Notes: a model not told the origin generated them from the sequence alone. 64,000 nucleotides of DNA from JBMNGW01 sp050950025 (GCA_050950025.1 JBMNGW010000009.1:62001-126000), one strand, 5' to 3'; shown: positions 7,487-15,551, numbered from the stretch's first letter. Numbers and translations are program-made.

Positions 7487-8068
7487 ATGGAACTTAGTCG
7501 GCAAAAGCAACAGCTTAGAGAACAAATGCGCCACCGCTTTAGCCTTGTTAGCTCACAGCAGCTCGCCTCCGATTCTTTGGCCATTGTTAAGCGCATCCTT
7601 GAACTGCCAGTCTACAAGCACAGCTCTCTTGTTTTGGGTTTTGTCCCTTTGGCTGATGAACCCGATGTACAAGTAGTCTATGACACAGCTTTGGCCCAAG
7701 GTAAAAGCGTGGGACTTCCTGTCGCTTTTGCAAAAGGGCGGTTACACTTTTACTCTGTCTCTGAGAAATGGAGAACTTCGCTAGAGCCCAATCGCTGGGG
7801 TATTGGCGAGCCAAAGCAAGAACACGCGGTGTCTGTTGATTTTTCATTACATCAAAGTATTTTGCTGTTGGTTCCTGCAGTGGCTTTTACTGTGCACAAA
7901 GAGCGATTGGGACGAGGAAAAGGGTATTACGACCGTTTTTTAGCCACCTCCTTGCCGACGATGAGGGCAGTGGGAGTCTGCTTTGAGCATCAGGTGGTTG
8001 AGAATCTGCCTACCGCCAAAAATGACAGGCCTGTCGATATCTTAGTGACTCCTAAAACAGTGTTTTAA
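7487..8068 (+). CDS. 5-formyltetrahydrofolate cyclo-ligase
   Basis: 193 aa. Converts 5-formyl-THF to 5,10-methenyl-THF using ATP, recycling the folinate formed as a side product of serine hydroxymethyltransferase (glyA is in this window). Family signatures: RQKQQLREQMR at the N-terminus, VLGFVPLADEPDV, and the ATP-binding LGRGKGYYDRFL (141-152) near the C-terminus followed by CFEHQVV and NDRPVDILVT. Likely leaderless start at ATG 7487. It overlaps the convergent PTS-IIA gene by 4 bp. Confidence 0.93.
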   Translation: MELSRQKQQLREQMRHRFSLVSSQQLASDSLAIVKRILELPVYKHSSLVLGFVPLADEPDVQVVYDTALAQGKSVGLPVAFAKGRLHFYSVSEKWRTSLEPNRWGIGEPKQEHAVSVDFSLHQSILLLVPAVAFTVHKERLGRGKGYYDRFLATSLPTMRAVGVCFEHQVVENLPTAKNDRPVDILVTPKTVF

Positions 8069-8571
8069 TGAGTGGGGTGCCATAACCAGCTAAAATGCTG
8101 GTCAACCAACATCTGTAACAGCGTATCGCTTTGAGGCGACATATGCTTTGTGTCTTGAAGGCGTTTATCTAACAGCAGTAGCTCGCTACGTACTTGGGGA
8201 CTGCTGACGCTGCGCAGCAGGGTACTAAGAGTTCTAATATATTCAAGTTGGCGTGTTGGGGAACTGGCAATCACAAACAGGAAGTGAACCGGCTCATTGT
8301 CGGCAGCATCATAACTGATGCCGTCGACACTCAATCCCAAGCCGATAATAACGCGGTTTAGTCCCGGCACTTTGCCGTGGGCTATGGCAATTCCATGGCC
8401 GATCCCAGTCGATTCAAGCAATTCACGAGTCATAACAGCCGCTTTAAACTGCTTAATATCAGCAAGGCAAGTAAAGACAGCACATTCATCGATGACTTCA
8501 TTAATTGCTTGCTGTTTCGAATCGCAGGTAATATGGCACACTACCGACTCTAGATCGGTATGAAAGTTCAC
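8065..8571 (-). CDS. PTS IIA-type (PtsN/fructose-mannitol class) phosphotransfer protein
   Basis: 168 aa single-domain EIIA of the PTS_IIA_2 family. The phosphorylatable histidine lies in STGIGHGIAIAHGK (H65; usual form ...GIAIPHGK). No IIB or IIC domains or PTS permease are nearby, so a regulatory rather than transport role is likely, as for PtsN. Start GTG 8571 follows the nfnB stop by 4 nt, with AAGG upstream, so it is the last gene of nfnA-nfnB-PTS-IIA. Confidence 0.85.
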   Translation of the reverse strand: MNFHTDLESVVCHITCDSKQQAINEVIDECAVFTCLADIKQFKAAVMTRELLESTGIGHGIAIAHGKVPGLNRVIIGLGLSVDGISYDAADNEPVHFLFVIASSPTRQLEYIRTLSTLLRSVSSPQVRSELLLLDKRLQDTKHMSPQSDTLLQMLVDQHFSWLWHPTH

Positions 8572-8575
8572 TAGC

Positions 8576-10072
8576 TCAGACCTTCTTTGCCAAATACTCG
8601 TTCATAGCCTTGGCTGCTTTACGTCCTTGACCCATAGCCAGAATAACGGTGGCGGCTCCCAACACAATATCTCCTCCGGCAAAAACTCCCTTCATCGAAG
8701 TAGCACAGGTCTCTTCATCAACAATGATGTTCCCTCTGCGGTTGACTTCTAGGCCTTTGGTTGTTTTCTCAATCAAAGGGTTGGAGTCGTTGCCGATGGC
8801 GACAATGACGGTATCAAAATCGTAGACTTTTTCCGATCCCGGAATTTCAACAGGAGAGCGGCGTCCCGATGCATCAGGTTCGCCCAATTCGCAGGTTATC
8901 AACTCCACACCGGTAACTCTCCCTTTCTCATCACCAAGAATGCGCAAAGGAGAATGAAGGTAGAGAAACTGGACTCCCTCTTCTTTGGCATGGGCCACTT
9001 CCTCGCGGCGGGCAGGCATTTCACTGTCGGTTCTGCGATAGACTATTGTGACTTCATCAGCTCCAAGGCGCAAAGCGGTGCGGGCTGCGTCCATTGCGAC
9101 GTTCCCCCCTCCAAAAACGGCAACTTTTTTCGAGGTATACAACGGAGTTCCCGCTTTCATTTTATCGTAGGCCTTCATCAAGTTGCTGCGGGTCAAATAT
9201 TCGTTGGCACTAAAGACTCCCACAAAGTTTTCACCCGGAATATTGAGGAATTTAGGTAAGCCGGCTCCCGATCCGATGAAAATGGCATCAAAGCCTTCTT
9301 TATCAAATAAATCGGCTAAAGTGGCGGTTCTGCCTACAAGGAAGTTTCTCTCAATTTTCACTCCCATGGCTTTAAGAGCATCAAGCTCCTCTTGGACTAT
9401 CGACTTAGGAAGGCGGAATTCGGGAATACCGTAGACAAGCACCCCTCCCGCTTTATGCAAAGCTTCGAACATGACTACTTCATGCCCTTCTCTTCGTAAG
9501 TCGGCTGCCGCTGTCATAGAAGCGGGGCCGCTGCCCACTACAGCTGCTTTTTTGCCGCTAGGTGGTGCAATTTCAGGATTTTTGCGAGCGTTGTTTTTCG
9601 ATTCCCAATCGGCAACATAGCGCTCAATGCGCCCGATATTAACTGCCTTCTCGACACTTTTTAATGATTTACCCACAGTACAGGTCAGCTGACACTGAAC
9701 CTCCTGAGGGCACACCCGTCCGCAAATGGCGGGAAGCATCGAGCTCTCTTTAATAACACCAACTGAACCGGCAAAATCACCTTCGGCCGCCAGTTGAATG
9801 AATTTGGGAATATTGATCCCTACCGGACAGCCTTTAATACAAGGAGCATTGGCACACTGAATACAGCGCAAAGCTTCAACTTTTACTTGAGCTTCAGTAT
9901 AACCAAGGGCTACTTCGTCCATATTCTCACGACGTACGGCTGGGTCTTGAGAAGGCATATCCTGAATAGGAATCAGCAACCTTTCTTTGACTTTGAGCGT
10001 TTGTCCTTCGTATCCGCTTAACAGCTCTTTCGCTGCTTGATCAAGAGTCTCTAGCTCGATATGTTCTGTCAC
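8576..10072 (-). CDS. nfnB: NfnB-type large subunit (glutamate synthase small-subunit-like flavoprotein)
   Basis: 498 aa. In NfnAB this subunit carries two [4Fe-4S] clusters and FAD and takes part in electron bifurcation between NADPH, NAD and ferredoxin. Cysteine motifs CIQCANAPCIKGCPVG and CGRVCPQEVQCQLTC lie in the N-terminal domain; Rossmann motifs GSGPASMTAAADLRREGHEV and FGGGNVAMDAARTALRLGA follow. Start GTG 10072 overlaps the nfnA stop as GTGA and has GGAAGG upstream; the ATG at 10108 would extend back into nfnA. With no large GltB subunit and with NfnA directly upstream, Nfn/Sud function is favoured over glutamate synthesis. Confidence 0.9.
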   Translation of the reverse strand: MTEHIELETLDQAAKELLSGYEGQTLKVKERLLIPIQDMPSQDPAVRRENMDEVALGYTEAQVKVEALRCIQCANAPCIKGCPVGINIPKFIQLAAEGDFAGSVGVIKESSMLPAICGRVCPQEVQCQLTCTVGKSLKSVEKAVNIGRIERYVADWESKNNARKNPEIAPPSGKKAAVVGSGPASMTAAADLRREGHEVVMFEALHKAGGVLVYGIPEFRLPKSIVQEELDALKAMGVKIERNFLVGRTATLADLFDKEGFDAIFIGSGAGLPKFLNIPGENFVGVFSANEYLTRSNLMKAYDKMKAGTPLYTSKKVAVFGGGNVAMDAARTALRLGADEVTIVYRRTDSEMPARREEVAHAKEEGVQFLYLHSPLRILGDEKGRVTGVELITCELGEPDASGRRSPVEIPGSEKVYDFDTVIVAIGNDSNPLIEKTTKGLEVNRRGNIIVDEETCATSMKGVFAGGDIVLGAATVILAMGQGRKAAKAMNEYLAKKV

Positions 10073-10917
10073 GCTTCGCCTTCCTTTATATCTAAACCGA
10101 TATGGCATCGGTGATGAGCTTCATCTTCTTGAGGTTTGTAGGTTCCAAGCCTCATGAGCAAATTGTCCCAGTCAACGGCATGCCCGTCAAACTCAGGTCC
10201 GTCAACACAGGCAAATTTCGTCTCTCCGTTCACACTGACTCGGCAACCTCCACACATCCCGGTGCCGTCAATCATAATGGTGTTCAACGATACAACAGTG
10301 GGAATGTTGAAAGGTTTAGTCGTCAGGGTACAGAATTTCATCATAATGGGAGGACCGATAGCAACAACCAAATCGGGTTTCCACTCTTCGCACAGCTCTT
10401 TTAACGGCTCAGTGACCAACGCTTTGCGTCCGTAGCTACCGTCATCGGTACAGACAATCGGCTCGTCAACAATTTTTCTCATCATATCTTCAAGAATGAC
10501 AAGCTCTTTGGTTCGAGCTCCCATAATAATCTTTACTTCATTGCCCTCTTTTTTGAGGGCTTGGGCAATCGGGTGCATCGGCGCCACGCCAATACCTCCC
10601 CCCACACAGACAACTTTCCCAAACTTTTTGATGTGGGTCGGCTGCCCTAAGGGGCCAAGAACATTGGCTATTGCATCCCCTACTTCGAGGGTTGCCAAGT
10701 GGTGGGTCGTCTCGCCAACAGCTTGAAACACAATGGTAATTGACCCTTTTTCGGTGTTGGCATCGGCTATAGTAAGCGGAATGCGCTCGCTAAAGTCGCC
10801 ACCTTGCTGCAGTATAACAAACTGTCCTGCCTTGCGTTGATTAGCAATGCGAGGGGCTTCAACTTCCATGCGAAAAACTTCTGCTGAAAGCTGTTGCTTA
10901 TCCAGAATTGGAAACAT
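10069..10917 (-). CDS. nfnA: NfnA-type small subunit (ferredoxin-NADP reductase-like, [2Fe-2S])
   Basis: 282 aa, close to the 281 aa of Thermotoga NfnA. FAD-binding region with RKAGQFVILQ and ERIPLTIADA, NAD(P)-binding VCVGGGIGVAPMHPIAQAL, and a C-terminal [2Fe-2S] cysteine set GTGMCGGCRVSVNGETKFAC. Start at ATG 10917, which has GGAGG 5 nt upstream; the longer ORF from 10983 has no such site. The pair would interconvert NADH, reduced ferredoxin and NADPH in an anaerobe. Confidence 0.9.
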   Translation of the reverse strand: MFPILDKQQLSAEVFRMEVEAPRIANQRKAGQFVILQQGGDFSERIPLTIADANTEKGSITIVFQAVGETTHHLATLEVGDAIANVLGPLGQPTHIKKFGKVVCVGGGIGVAPMHPIAQALKKEGNEVKIIMGARTKELVILEDMMRKIVDEPIVCTDDGSYGRKALVTEPLKELCEEWKPDLVVAIGPPIMMKFCTLTTKPFNIPTVVSLNTIMIDGTGMCGGCRVSVNGETKFACVDGPEFDGHAVDWDNLLMRLGTYKPQEDEAHHRCHIGLDIKEGEA

Positions 10918-11093
10918 GCGAACCTCCAAAAGCCTCTGTATTGGTGAATAAGAAAGAAATTCCCTTTTACACCCTTCGGCCATTGTACCACAGTCTTACA
11001 TTTTGAGCAATTGTCGAGACCTTTTCTTGAGGGTACCTACGCCTTTCCCTCTGTTGCTTTGTAGGATATCATGCACATAAGAGGAGACAAAAC

Positions 11094-11435
11094 ATGATTA
11101 TTACCCAACAACAGATGAGCCAAAGCACAAAACAGATGCGAGGAGGCGATGGAGTATGCCATATGCTCGAATTTTTGAGCAAAGAAGAGATGAACCACGC
11201 CCGACTATTTGGCACGATTACTATTCCTCCCAACGCTTCCATTGGCGAACATCCACACATCGATGAGACAGAGTATTACTGGATTATTGAAGGTGAGGGA
11301 GTGCTCACAGAGAGCTCCGGTGTTCACGTGGTCAAAAAGGGAGATCTGGTTGTCACTTCCAGTGGAGAGAGCCATGCTATCAGAAACGAAAAAAACACAC
11401 CGCTAGTGTTGCTAGCCCTCATTATTCTTGACTGA
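11094..11435 (+). CDS. Small single-domain cupin
   Basis: 113 aa cupin_2 fold. Motif 1 is ASIGEHPHIDETEYYWIIEGEG (metal ligands H..H.....E), motif 2 is PFD-like KGDLVVTSSGESHAIRN with a histidine. GAGGAG lies upstream of ATG 11094. The substrate is unknown. The 3' end overlaps the convergent MATE gene by 14 bp. Confidence 0.85.
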   Translation: MIITQQQMSQSTKQMRGGDGVCHMLEFLSKEEMNHARLFGTITIPPNASIGEHPHIDETEYYWIIEGEGVLTESSGVHVVKKGDLVVTSSGESHAIRNEKNTPLVLLALIILD

Positions 11436-12802
11436 GCAGCAGATCTGAATCGAGTACTCGTATTTGGCGACGATAAATACGGCGATACAAGCCAATGCTC
11501 ATCGTCACAGAGACAATTTCTGAAATGATGAACGTGTACCAAATAGCGTTCAATCCAAAAAGAATTGAAAGCAGGAAAGCTACAGGCAACAGAACACCCA
11601 ACTGACGCACGACCGAAAGAAGCAGACTGTACGTCCCTTTGCCCATCGCCTGAAACGAAGAGCTGAGCATAATAGCCACAGCGGCAATGGGGAAATGGAG
11701 ACTAATACGCCGCAGAGCTCCCGAACCGATGAGCATCATCTCTTCTGAAGCGTCAAACAGTGAAAGAAGCAGGCGGGGGAAAAGCTGGAAGACCAACATC
11801 CCTGCACTCATAACAATAAAAGCAATGATTGTCCCCGCCTTGATAGTCCCGGTGATGCGATGTCGATTCTTAGCTCCATAGTTATAACCCACAATGGAAA
11901 TCATAGCCGACACCAGCCCAAAGACTGGCATAAAAATAAAGCTTTGCAACTTGAAGTAGACACCGAAAACGGCAACGGCAGTGGCAGTGAAAGAGATGAG
12001 AATGGTATTCATTCCCACAGTCATCACCGAACCGATTGATTGCATAATAATGGAGGGTAACCCCACTTCATAGATTTCAAAGATAATGATTTTATTGGGC
12101 CTGAAGCGTTTAAATATAAGATTCAGTTCTTTTGTTTTGCTTAGCAAAAAGCCAAAAGCCATTATCATGGCTACCCATTGCCCAATAACGGTGGCAATAG
12201 CAGCTCCGGCTACTCCCAATTTAGGAAAGCCAAACAGGCCAAAAATTAAAATAGGATCGAGGATAATATTAATAATCGCCCCGGTTCCTTGAGTGATCAT
12301 AGGGTGGATGGTATCGCCGGTCCCCTGCATAATTCTTTCACAGCTAATTTGCACAAAAATCCCCAAAGAGAACACGGTACAAATCAAAAGATAGGATCTA
12401 CCCATTCCAACAATATCAGCATCAGTTGTGAACCAGCGGAAAAAGTTGGTGGTAAATAGCAGACCAAGGATACAAAACAGAACTCCCATGATTACTGCAA
12501 TAAATAACCCGTTTAAAAGCAACTTGAGAGGCTGCTTTGTTATCACCAGCACCGAGGCGTCTAGAAAGCAGAGAGTTGATACCGATTGCCGTCCCCACTC
12601 CGACACTGATCATTAGCATTTGCACAGGAAAAGCCAAAGAGACAGCCGTTAAAGCATCTTCACTTACCCGAGCAATAAAAATTGAATCAACAATATTATA
12701 AAGGGCCTGCACCATCATTGAAATCATAATGGGGAAAGCCATACCGATGATTAACGGTCCGACTGGCCTGACGGCCATTTTATTTTCAGTAGCTAATTGC
12801 AT
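11422..12802 (-). pseudogene. MATE-family efflux pump, interrupted by a +1 frameshift
   Basis: Two overlapping reading frames together make one MATE (multidrug/Na+ antiport) protein of about 459 aa. The first frame from ATG 12802 gives GPLIIGMAFPIMISMMVQALYN and INSLLSRRLGAGDNKAASQVA; the second continues LNGLFIAVIMGVLFCILG to the stop at 11422. Removing one base from the TTTT run on the coding strand (12515-12518, AAAA on plus) joins them seamlessly, and the whole span is 3n+1 long. An extended -10 TGGTAGAGT ends 7 nt before ATG 12802. It is either a recent null allele or a sequencing error. Confidence 0.88.
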
Positions 12803-12868
12803 GGCAGTCACTCTACCACCAACGGGGATGACTGCTCAAGTCTTTGGCAAGGATAAAAGAATATATGA

Positions 12869-12891
12869 TGGGCTGCCGATGCGACAGCCCA
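12869..12891 (-). terminator. Hairpin after the encapsulin operon
   Basis: On the minus strand TGGGCTG pairs with CAGCCCA (loop 9), followed by TCATATATTCTTTT. The T-tract is imperfect, so it may act as a terminator or a 3' end stabiliser. It lies about 30 nt after the encapsulin stop. Confidence 0.55.
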
Positions 12892-12921
12892 CCGCTAATA
12901 CCTAAACGCTAAAGGGGACAA

Positions 12922-13695
12922 TCAGATTGGGATCAAGGACACGGAAGGGGTAAAAGACTCGGTCAAAAAGAGGGTAACCTCTTTGGTATCATGAGTCTCA
13001 TAGCCGATAGCAAAATCCTGACCGATAGTCATTTCAAGATCTTCATGGTCGTAAGGAAGCAAAAAGGCCTCTTCAGTAACGAGGCTGTGGACGACTTTGC
13101 CGCCAATCAATCTCTCAATTCTCTCAGTAAGAGGGATTCCCTGCATCTCTTTGTTAAGAGCCATATAAGCTTTGGTTCCGACGACCAAAGAATAGGGTCC
13201 TTTGGCATGGCTGTTTTTAAGAACCACCAACGCTTCGGTAACGGCTTGCATAATAGACTGCCCATCCTTACCAAAGGCGATACTCTTGTGCCCAGAAGCC
13301 TCGGCCAACCCGACAATGCCCCCCTCTTTAAAGCCGTTGTAAATGGCTCTCTCTTCGAATTCCGCAATTTTTTCGGCAGCCTCATCTAAAGCATCAAGAT
13401 CAATATCTTTGGCTCCCCTGTTAAGGTTATCCATCTCCCAACGGTTGAGACTGAAGCGGACACGAACCTCCGACAATGGAGCAATTCTGTAGACGCCGAC
13501 TTTCACATCGCCGCTTTCATCCACAACATCCAATCTACCTTCGGCTACCGCAGCATGTTCCCAGCCCAACGGACCTTTGACATGAATAACTTTGCGTGCG
13601 CTAAGACGGGAGCGAAGCACTTCTGCAGCTCGTTGTTCAATCTCCTCCCAGACATGGCTAGTCAATGGAGCCAGCTCTTTTTTTAACATATCCAT
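12922..13695 (-). CDS. Family 1 encapsulin shell protein
   Basis: 257 aa HK97-fold protein that self-assembles into a nanocompartment shell. Family hallmarks: KKELAPLTSHVWEEIEQRA at the start (usual ...PLT...W..I...A), GPLGWEHAAVAEGRL, DLDALDEAAEKIAEFEERAIYNG and GPYSLVVGTKAYMAL, ending TESFTPSVSLIPI. Length is close to the Thermotoga encapsulin (about 265 aa). AAGGAG lies 8 nt before ATG 13695. The ferritin-like cargo gene is 19 bp upstream, and its C-terminus carries the peptide that docks into the shell interior. Confidence 0.95.
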   Translation of the reverse strand: MDMLKKELAPLTSHVWEEIEQRAAEVLRSRLSARKVIHVKGPLGWEHAAVAEGRLDVVDESGDVKVGVYRIAPLSEVRVRFSLNRWEMDNLNRGAKDIDLDALDEAAEKIAEFEERAIYNGFKEGGIVGLAEASGHKSIAFGKDGQSIMQAVTEALVVLKNSHAKGPYSLVVGTKAYMALNKEMQGIPLTERIERLIGGKVVHSLVTEEAFLLPYDHEDLEMTIGQDFAIGYETHDTKEVTLFLTESFTPSVSLIPI

Positions 13696-13714
13696 ACTCT
13701 TGTCTCCTTGCTAC

Positions 13715-14062
13715 CTATTTCATGCTTCCGATAGAAAGCGATGAGCCGGCTGAAGAAGAAGCAGTGGTCCCTGTGGCCCCCTCTTCTGCTTCAAGAATGG
13801 AGCCTTCAGCAAATACATAGGTTCTCAGCTCCTCATCCCAGCTGTCCATGTTCCTGCGCAACCACTCAATGGTCATGCAAGCATGTTCAATCTCCTCATC
13901 CCTGTTATGGGCCATAATCTCTTTTAACGCAGCATCCTGGGAAGTTGCTACCCGTTGATTATACCAATCGATAGCTTCCAACTCTTCACGCAAACTGGTA
14001 ATGGCACGTGAAATATCGCGTGTTTTCTCATCCAATGCATCATACGGTTCTGAATAGGCCAT
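13715..14062 (-). CDS. Encapsulated ferritin-like protein (EncFtn) with shell-targeting peptide
   Basis: 115 aa. EncFtn proteins form ring-like ferroxidase assemblies that oxidise Fe(II), with the iron mineral stored inside the encapsulin. The two-helix core has EELEAIDWYNQR (26-37) and the ferroxidase ExxH, E57-x2-H60, in RDEEIEHACM. After an Ala/Gly/Ser/Thr-rich linker (about 95-106) the last residues SSLSIGSMK match the known encapsulin cargo-loading peptide pattern S-L-S/G-I-G-S-L. ATG 14062 has AAGGAGG. It is the first gene of the two-gene nanocompartment operon. Confidence 0.95.
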   Translation of the reverse strand: MAYSEPYDALDEKTRDISRAITSLREELEAIDWYNQRVATSQDAALKEIMAHNRDEEIEHACMTIEWLRRNMDSWDEELRTYVFAEGSILEAEEGATGTTASSSAGSSLSIGSMK

Positions 14063-14104
14063 GATTCCTCCTTATCGTGCAAAACATGCCGATATGCTGT
14101 AGGT

Positions 14105-14113
14105 AGTATACCA
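14105..14113 (-). promoter_or_regulatory. Extended -10 promoter of the encapsulin operon
   Basis: Minus-strand TGGTATACT (TGn plus TATACT), about 45 bp upstream of the EncFtn start. No good -35 is visible, consistent with an extended -10 promoter. The short leader contains AAGGAGG. Confidence 0.55.
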
Positions 14114-14154
14114 AAGCTTCGCTTCCAAGACCAGTTTAGATTCACCTCTAAGAC

Positions 14155-14182
14155 CAAGAAAGCCGTGCAACAACGCACGGCT
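14155..14182 (-). terminator. Terminator of hsp20
   Basis: On the minus strand AGCCGTGC-GTTGTT-GCACGGCT followed by TTCTTGG: an 8-bp GC-rich stem located 27 nt after the hsp20 stop. Confidence 0.8.
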
Positions 14183-14208
14183 CTCTGGTTTTGGATGTAC
14201 CCAATTTG

Positions 14209-14650
14209 TTATTTCTTGATCTTCACATCGATCTTTTTGGGTTGTTTTTCAGGTACTTTTGGCATGGCAATATGAAGAACGCCATTTTTGAACGTCCCTT
14301 CAATATTATCCTCGTCAATACCTTCAGGAAGAGTAAAGCTTCTTTCAAAGCTGCGGCAATAGCGCTCTCTAATCAGATAGCGGGGCTCAGCTTCGGCACT
14401 TTTCTCTTCTGTTTCAGCTTCGCACACCGAAGAAATTTTTAACACATGCTTGTCAATATGGACATCGACATCTTTTTCGTCGTAGCCGGGAAGCTCTGCA
14501 TCAAGGTAATAAGCCTTCTCATCTTCATACACATCAACAGTGGGACTTTTTGTAGCAGGGACTCCCCAGTTGTTCGCAGAAGCTGTCAAACAGGCTATCA
14601 AAGTTGCGCATGCGAACCGAATTGGGATTTCTTGTAACGATGTATTTCAT
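14209..14650 (-). CDS. Small heat shock protein Hsp20, frameshifted near the N-terminus
   Basis: ATP-independent holdase chaperone. The alpha-crystallin domain is clear: PTVDVYEDEKAYYLDAELPGY, then ERYCRSFERSFTLPEGID and the C-terminal NGVLHIAMPKV. The strong start is ATG 14650 (GGAGG 7 nt upstream), giving a normal arm MKYIVTRNPNSVRMRNFDS...FCEQLG. That frame stops after 39 codons; dropping one G of the GGGG run (CCCC at 14564-14567) joins it to VPATKSPTVDV and gives a 146-aa protein. The span is 3n+1 long. The shorter ORF starting at 14601 has no ribosome site. It has its own sigma-54 type promoter. Confidence 0.88.
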
Positions 14651-14704
14651 AATTATACCTCCGTAATATTTTTCTCATTAAAATCGTCAATCACTTATAT
14701 AGAT

Positions 14705-14721
14705 AGCAACAAGTGTGCCAA
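14705..14721 (-). promoter_or_regulatory. Sigma-54 (-24/-12) promoter of hsp20
   Basis: Minus-strand TTGGCACACTTGTTGCT: GG at -24 and GC at -12 are separated by exactly 10 bases, matching YTGGCAC-N5-TTGCW. The predicted start is near 14694, leaving a 44-nt leader with GGAGG. Two dyads 126-220 bp upstream look like activator sites. Confidence 0.78.
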
Positions 14722-14831
14722 CTTTTAAAGTAAAGCATTTTAAAACTTGATAATTACTGTGAGCATAACGATTAATACTAAATATACATTTACTCATAAG
14801 CACAAGGTTGCACCATACTGGAAAAGGCAAG

Positions 14832-14940
14832 TGTGTCATTTTGACACATATCGGTGCCTAGCCCCTCTTTGCTGTACCAATTTGACCAGCAGATTGTCTT
14901 TCATCTCATTTACACTATAAAAGTGTGTCATTTTGTCACA
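14832..14940. promoter_or_regulatory. Paired dyads, candidate enhancer-binding-protein sites
   Basis: TGTGTCA-TTT-TGACACA at 14832-14848 (perfect 7+7) and TGTGTCA-TTT-TGTCACA at 14924-14940 (one mismatched pair). Start-to-start distance is 92 bp. Their centres lie roughly 146 and 238 bp upstream of the predicted sigma-54 transcription start, with AT-rich DNA between. Confidence 0.65.
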
Positions 14941-15273
14941 GTTAGTGGCTTTTTCGAGGTTTTTCCGCTCTTTTGCTCAGAAAATGATAGACTTCATTGT
15001 CCACGTAACGATTTTCAAAACAAACCGATGCTCATCGCACAGAGTGCAAAAGCTAAAAGATTATGCTAATTCTAATTCAGACCAAACACAAAGAGTTTTC
15101 AAAGCACCTTCATTGTCTCGATTAATTTCCTGCCACTGCCCTATCCCTTCTTCTTTTATTCTTACGCCCTAAAAATAGAGAGCACCGATAAAGAGGGTTT
15201 TTTACCAAACGCTCTTTCCTTAGCTAATGAGAAACCATTTTGTTGTAGGTTGGAATCGCAGAACAACAGTAGG
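14941..15273. other. Non-coding stretch with nothing recognised
   Basis: About 330 bp between the hsp20 upstream dyads and the tRNA-fMet promoter. No ORF with a ribosome site, no conserved RNA motif and no strong hairpin was seen. The short ORFs that cross it have no recognisable protein features. Confidence 0.5.
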
Positions 15274-15302
15274 TTGACTCTTTCCCATTGTCTCGATATA
15301 GT
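15274..15302 (+). promoter_or_regulatory. Promoter of tRNA-fMet
   Basis: TTGACT (15274-15279), 17-bp spacer, TATAGT (15297-15302). The transcription start would lie about 7 nt before the mature tRNA 5' end. Confidence 0.85.
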
Positions 15303-15315
15303 TGGTAGCTGTCGA

Positions 15316-15388
15316 CGCAGGGTAGAGCAGTTGGCAGCTCGTCGGGCTCATAACCCGGAGGTCGTAGGTTCGAGTCCTACCCCTGCTA
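15316..15388 (+). tRNA. Initiator tRNA-Met (anticodon CAT)
   Basis: 73-nt cloverleaf with acceptor CGCAGGG/CCCTGCT, anticodon loop CTCATAA and T-arm GTAGGTTCGAGTCCTAC. Initiator hallmarks are present: C1-U72 is mismatched, and three consecutive G-C pairs (GGG/CCC) end the anticodon stem. CCA is not encoded. It is flanked by its own promoter and terminator. Confidence 0.95.
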
Positions 15389-15408
15389 TACTTACTTAAT
15401 CAGGCATC

Positions 15409-15440
15409 CAACCCACCATTTTCGGTGGGTTGTTTTGTTT
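15409..15440 (+). terminator. Terminator of tRNA-fMet
   Basis: AACCCACC-ATTTTC-GGTGGGTT (8-bp stem) followed by TGTTTTGTTTG, 21 nt after the tRNA 3' end. Confidence 0.88.
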
Positions 15441-15521
15441 GTGGTTCTACCGATGGGGGCAAAGGGGAAGGTATCATATGCCGCTCCGTCTTTTGTAAAA
15501 GTTCATGCTAATGTACTTGAT

Positions 15522-15551
15522 AGCTTGTCCTTTATAAAAAACAAGCTTTTT
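15522..15551 (+). terminator. Candidate orphan terminator
   Basis: AGCTTGT (15522-15528), 12-nt loop, ACAAGCT (15541-15547) followed by TTTTC. No gene ends here, so it may close a small transcript beginning after 15440, act as a backup terminator for tRNA-fMet, or be chance. Confidence 0.4.

Noticed and set aside
8576..10072. Glutamate synthase small subunit GltD
   Set aside because: No GltB large subunit is present, and an NfnA-like subunit of matching length is directly upstream with a GTGA overlap.
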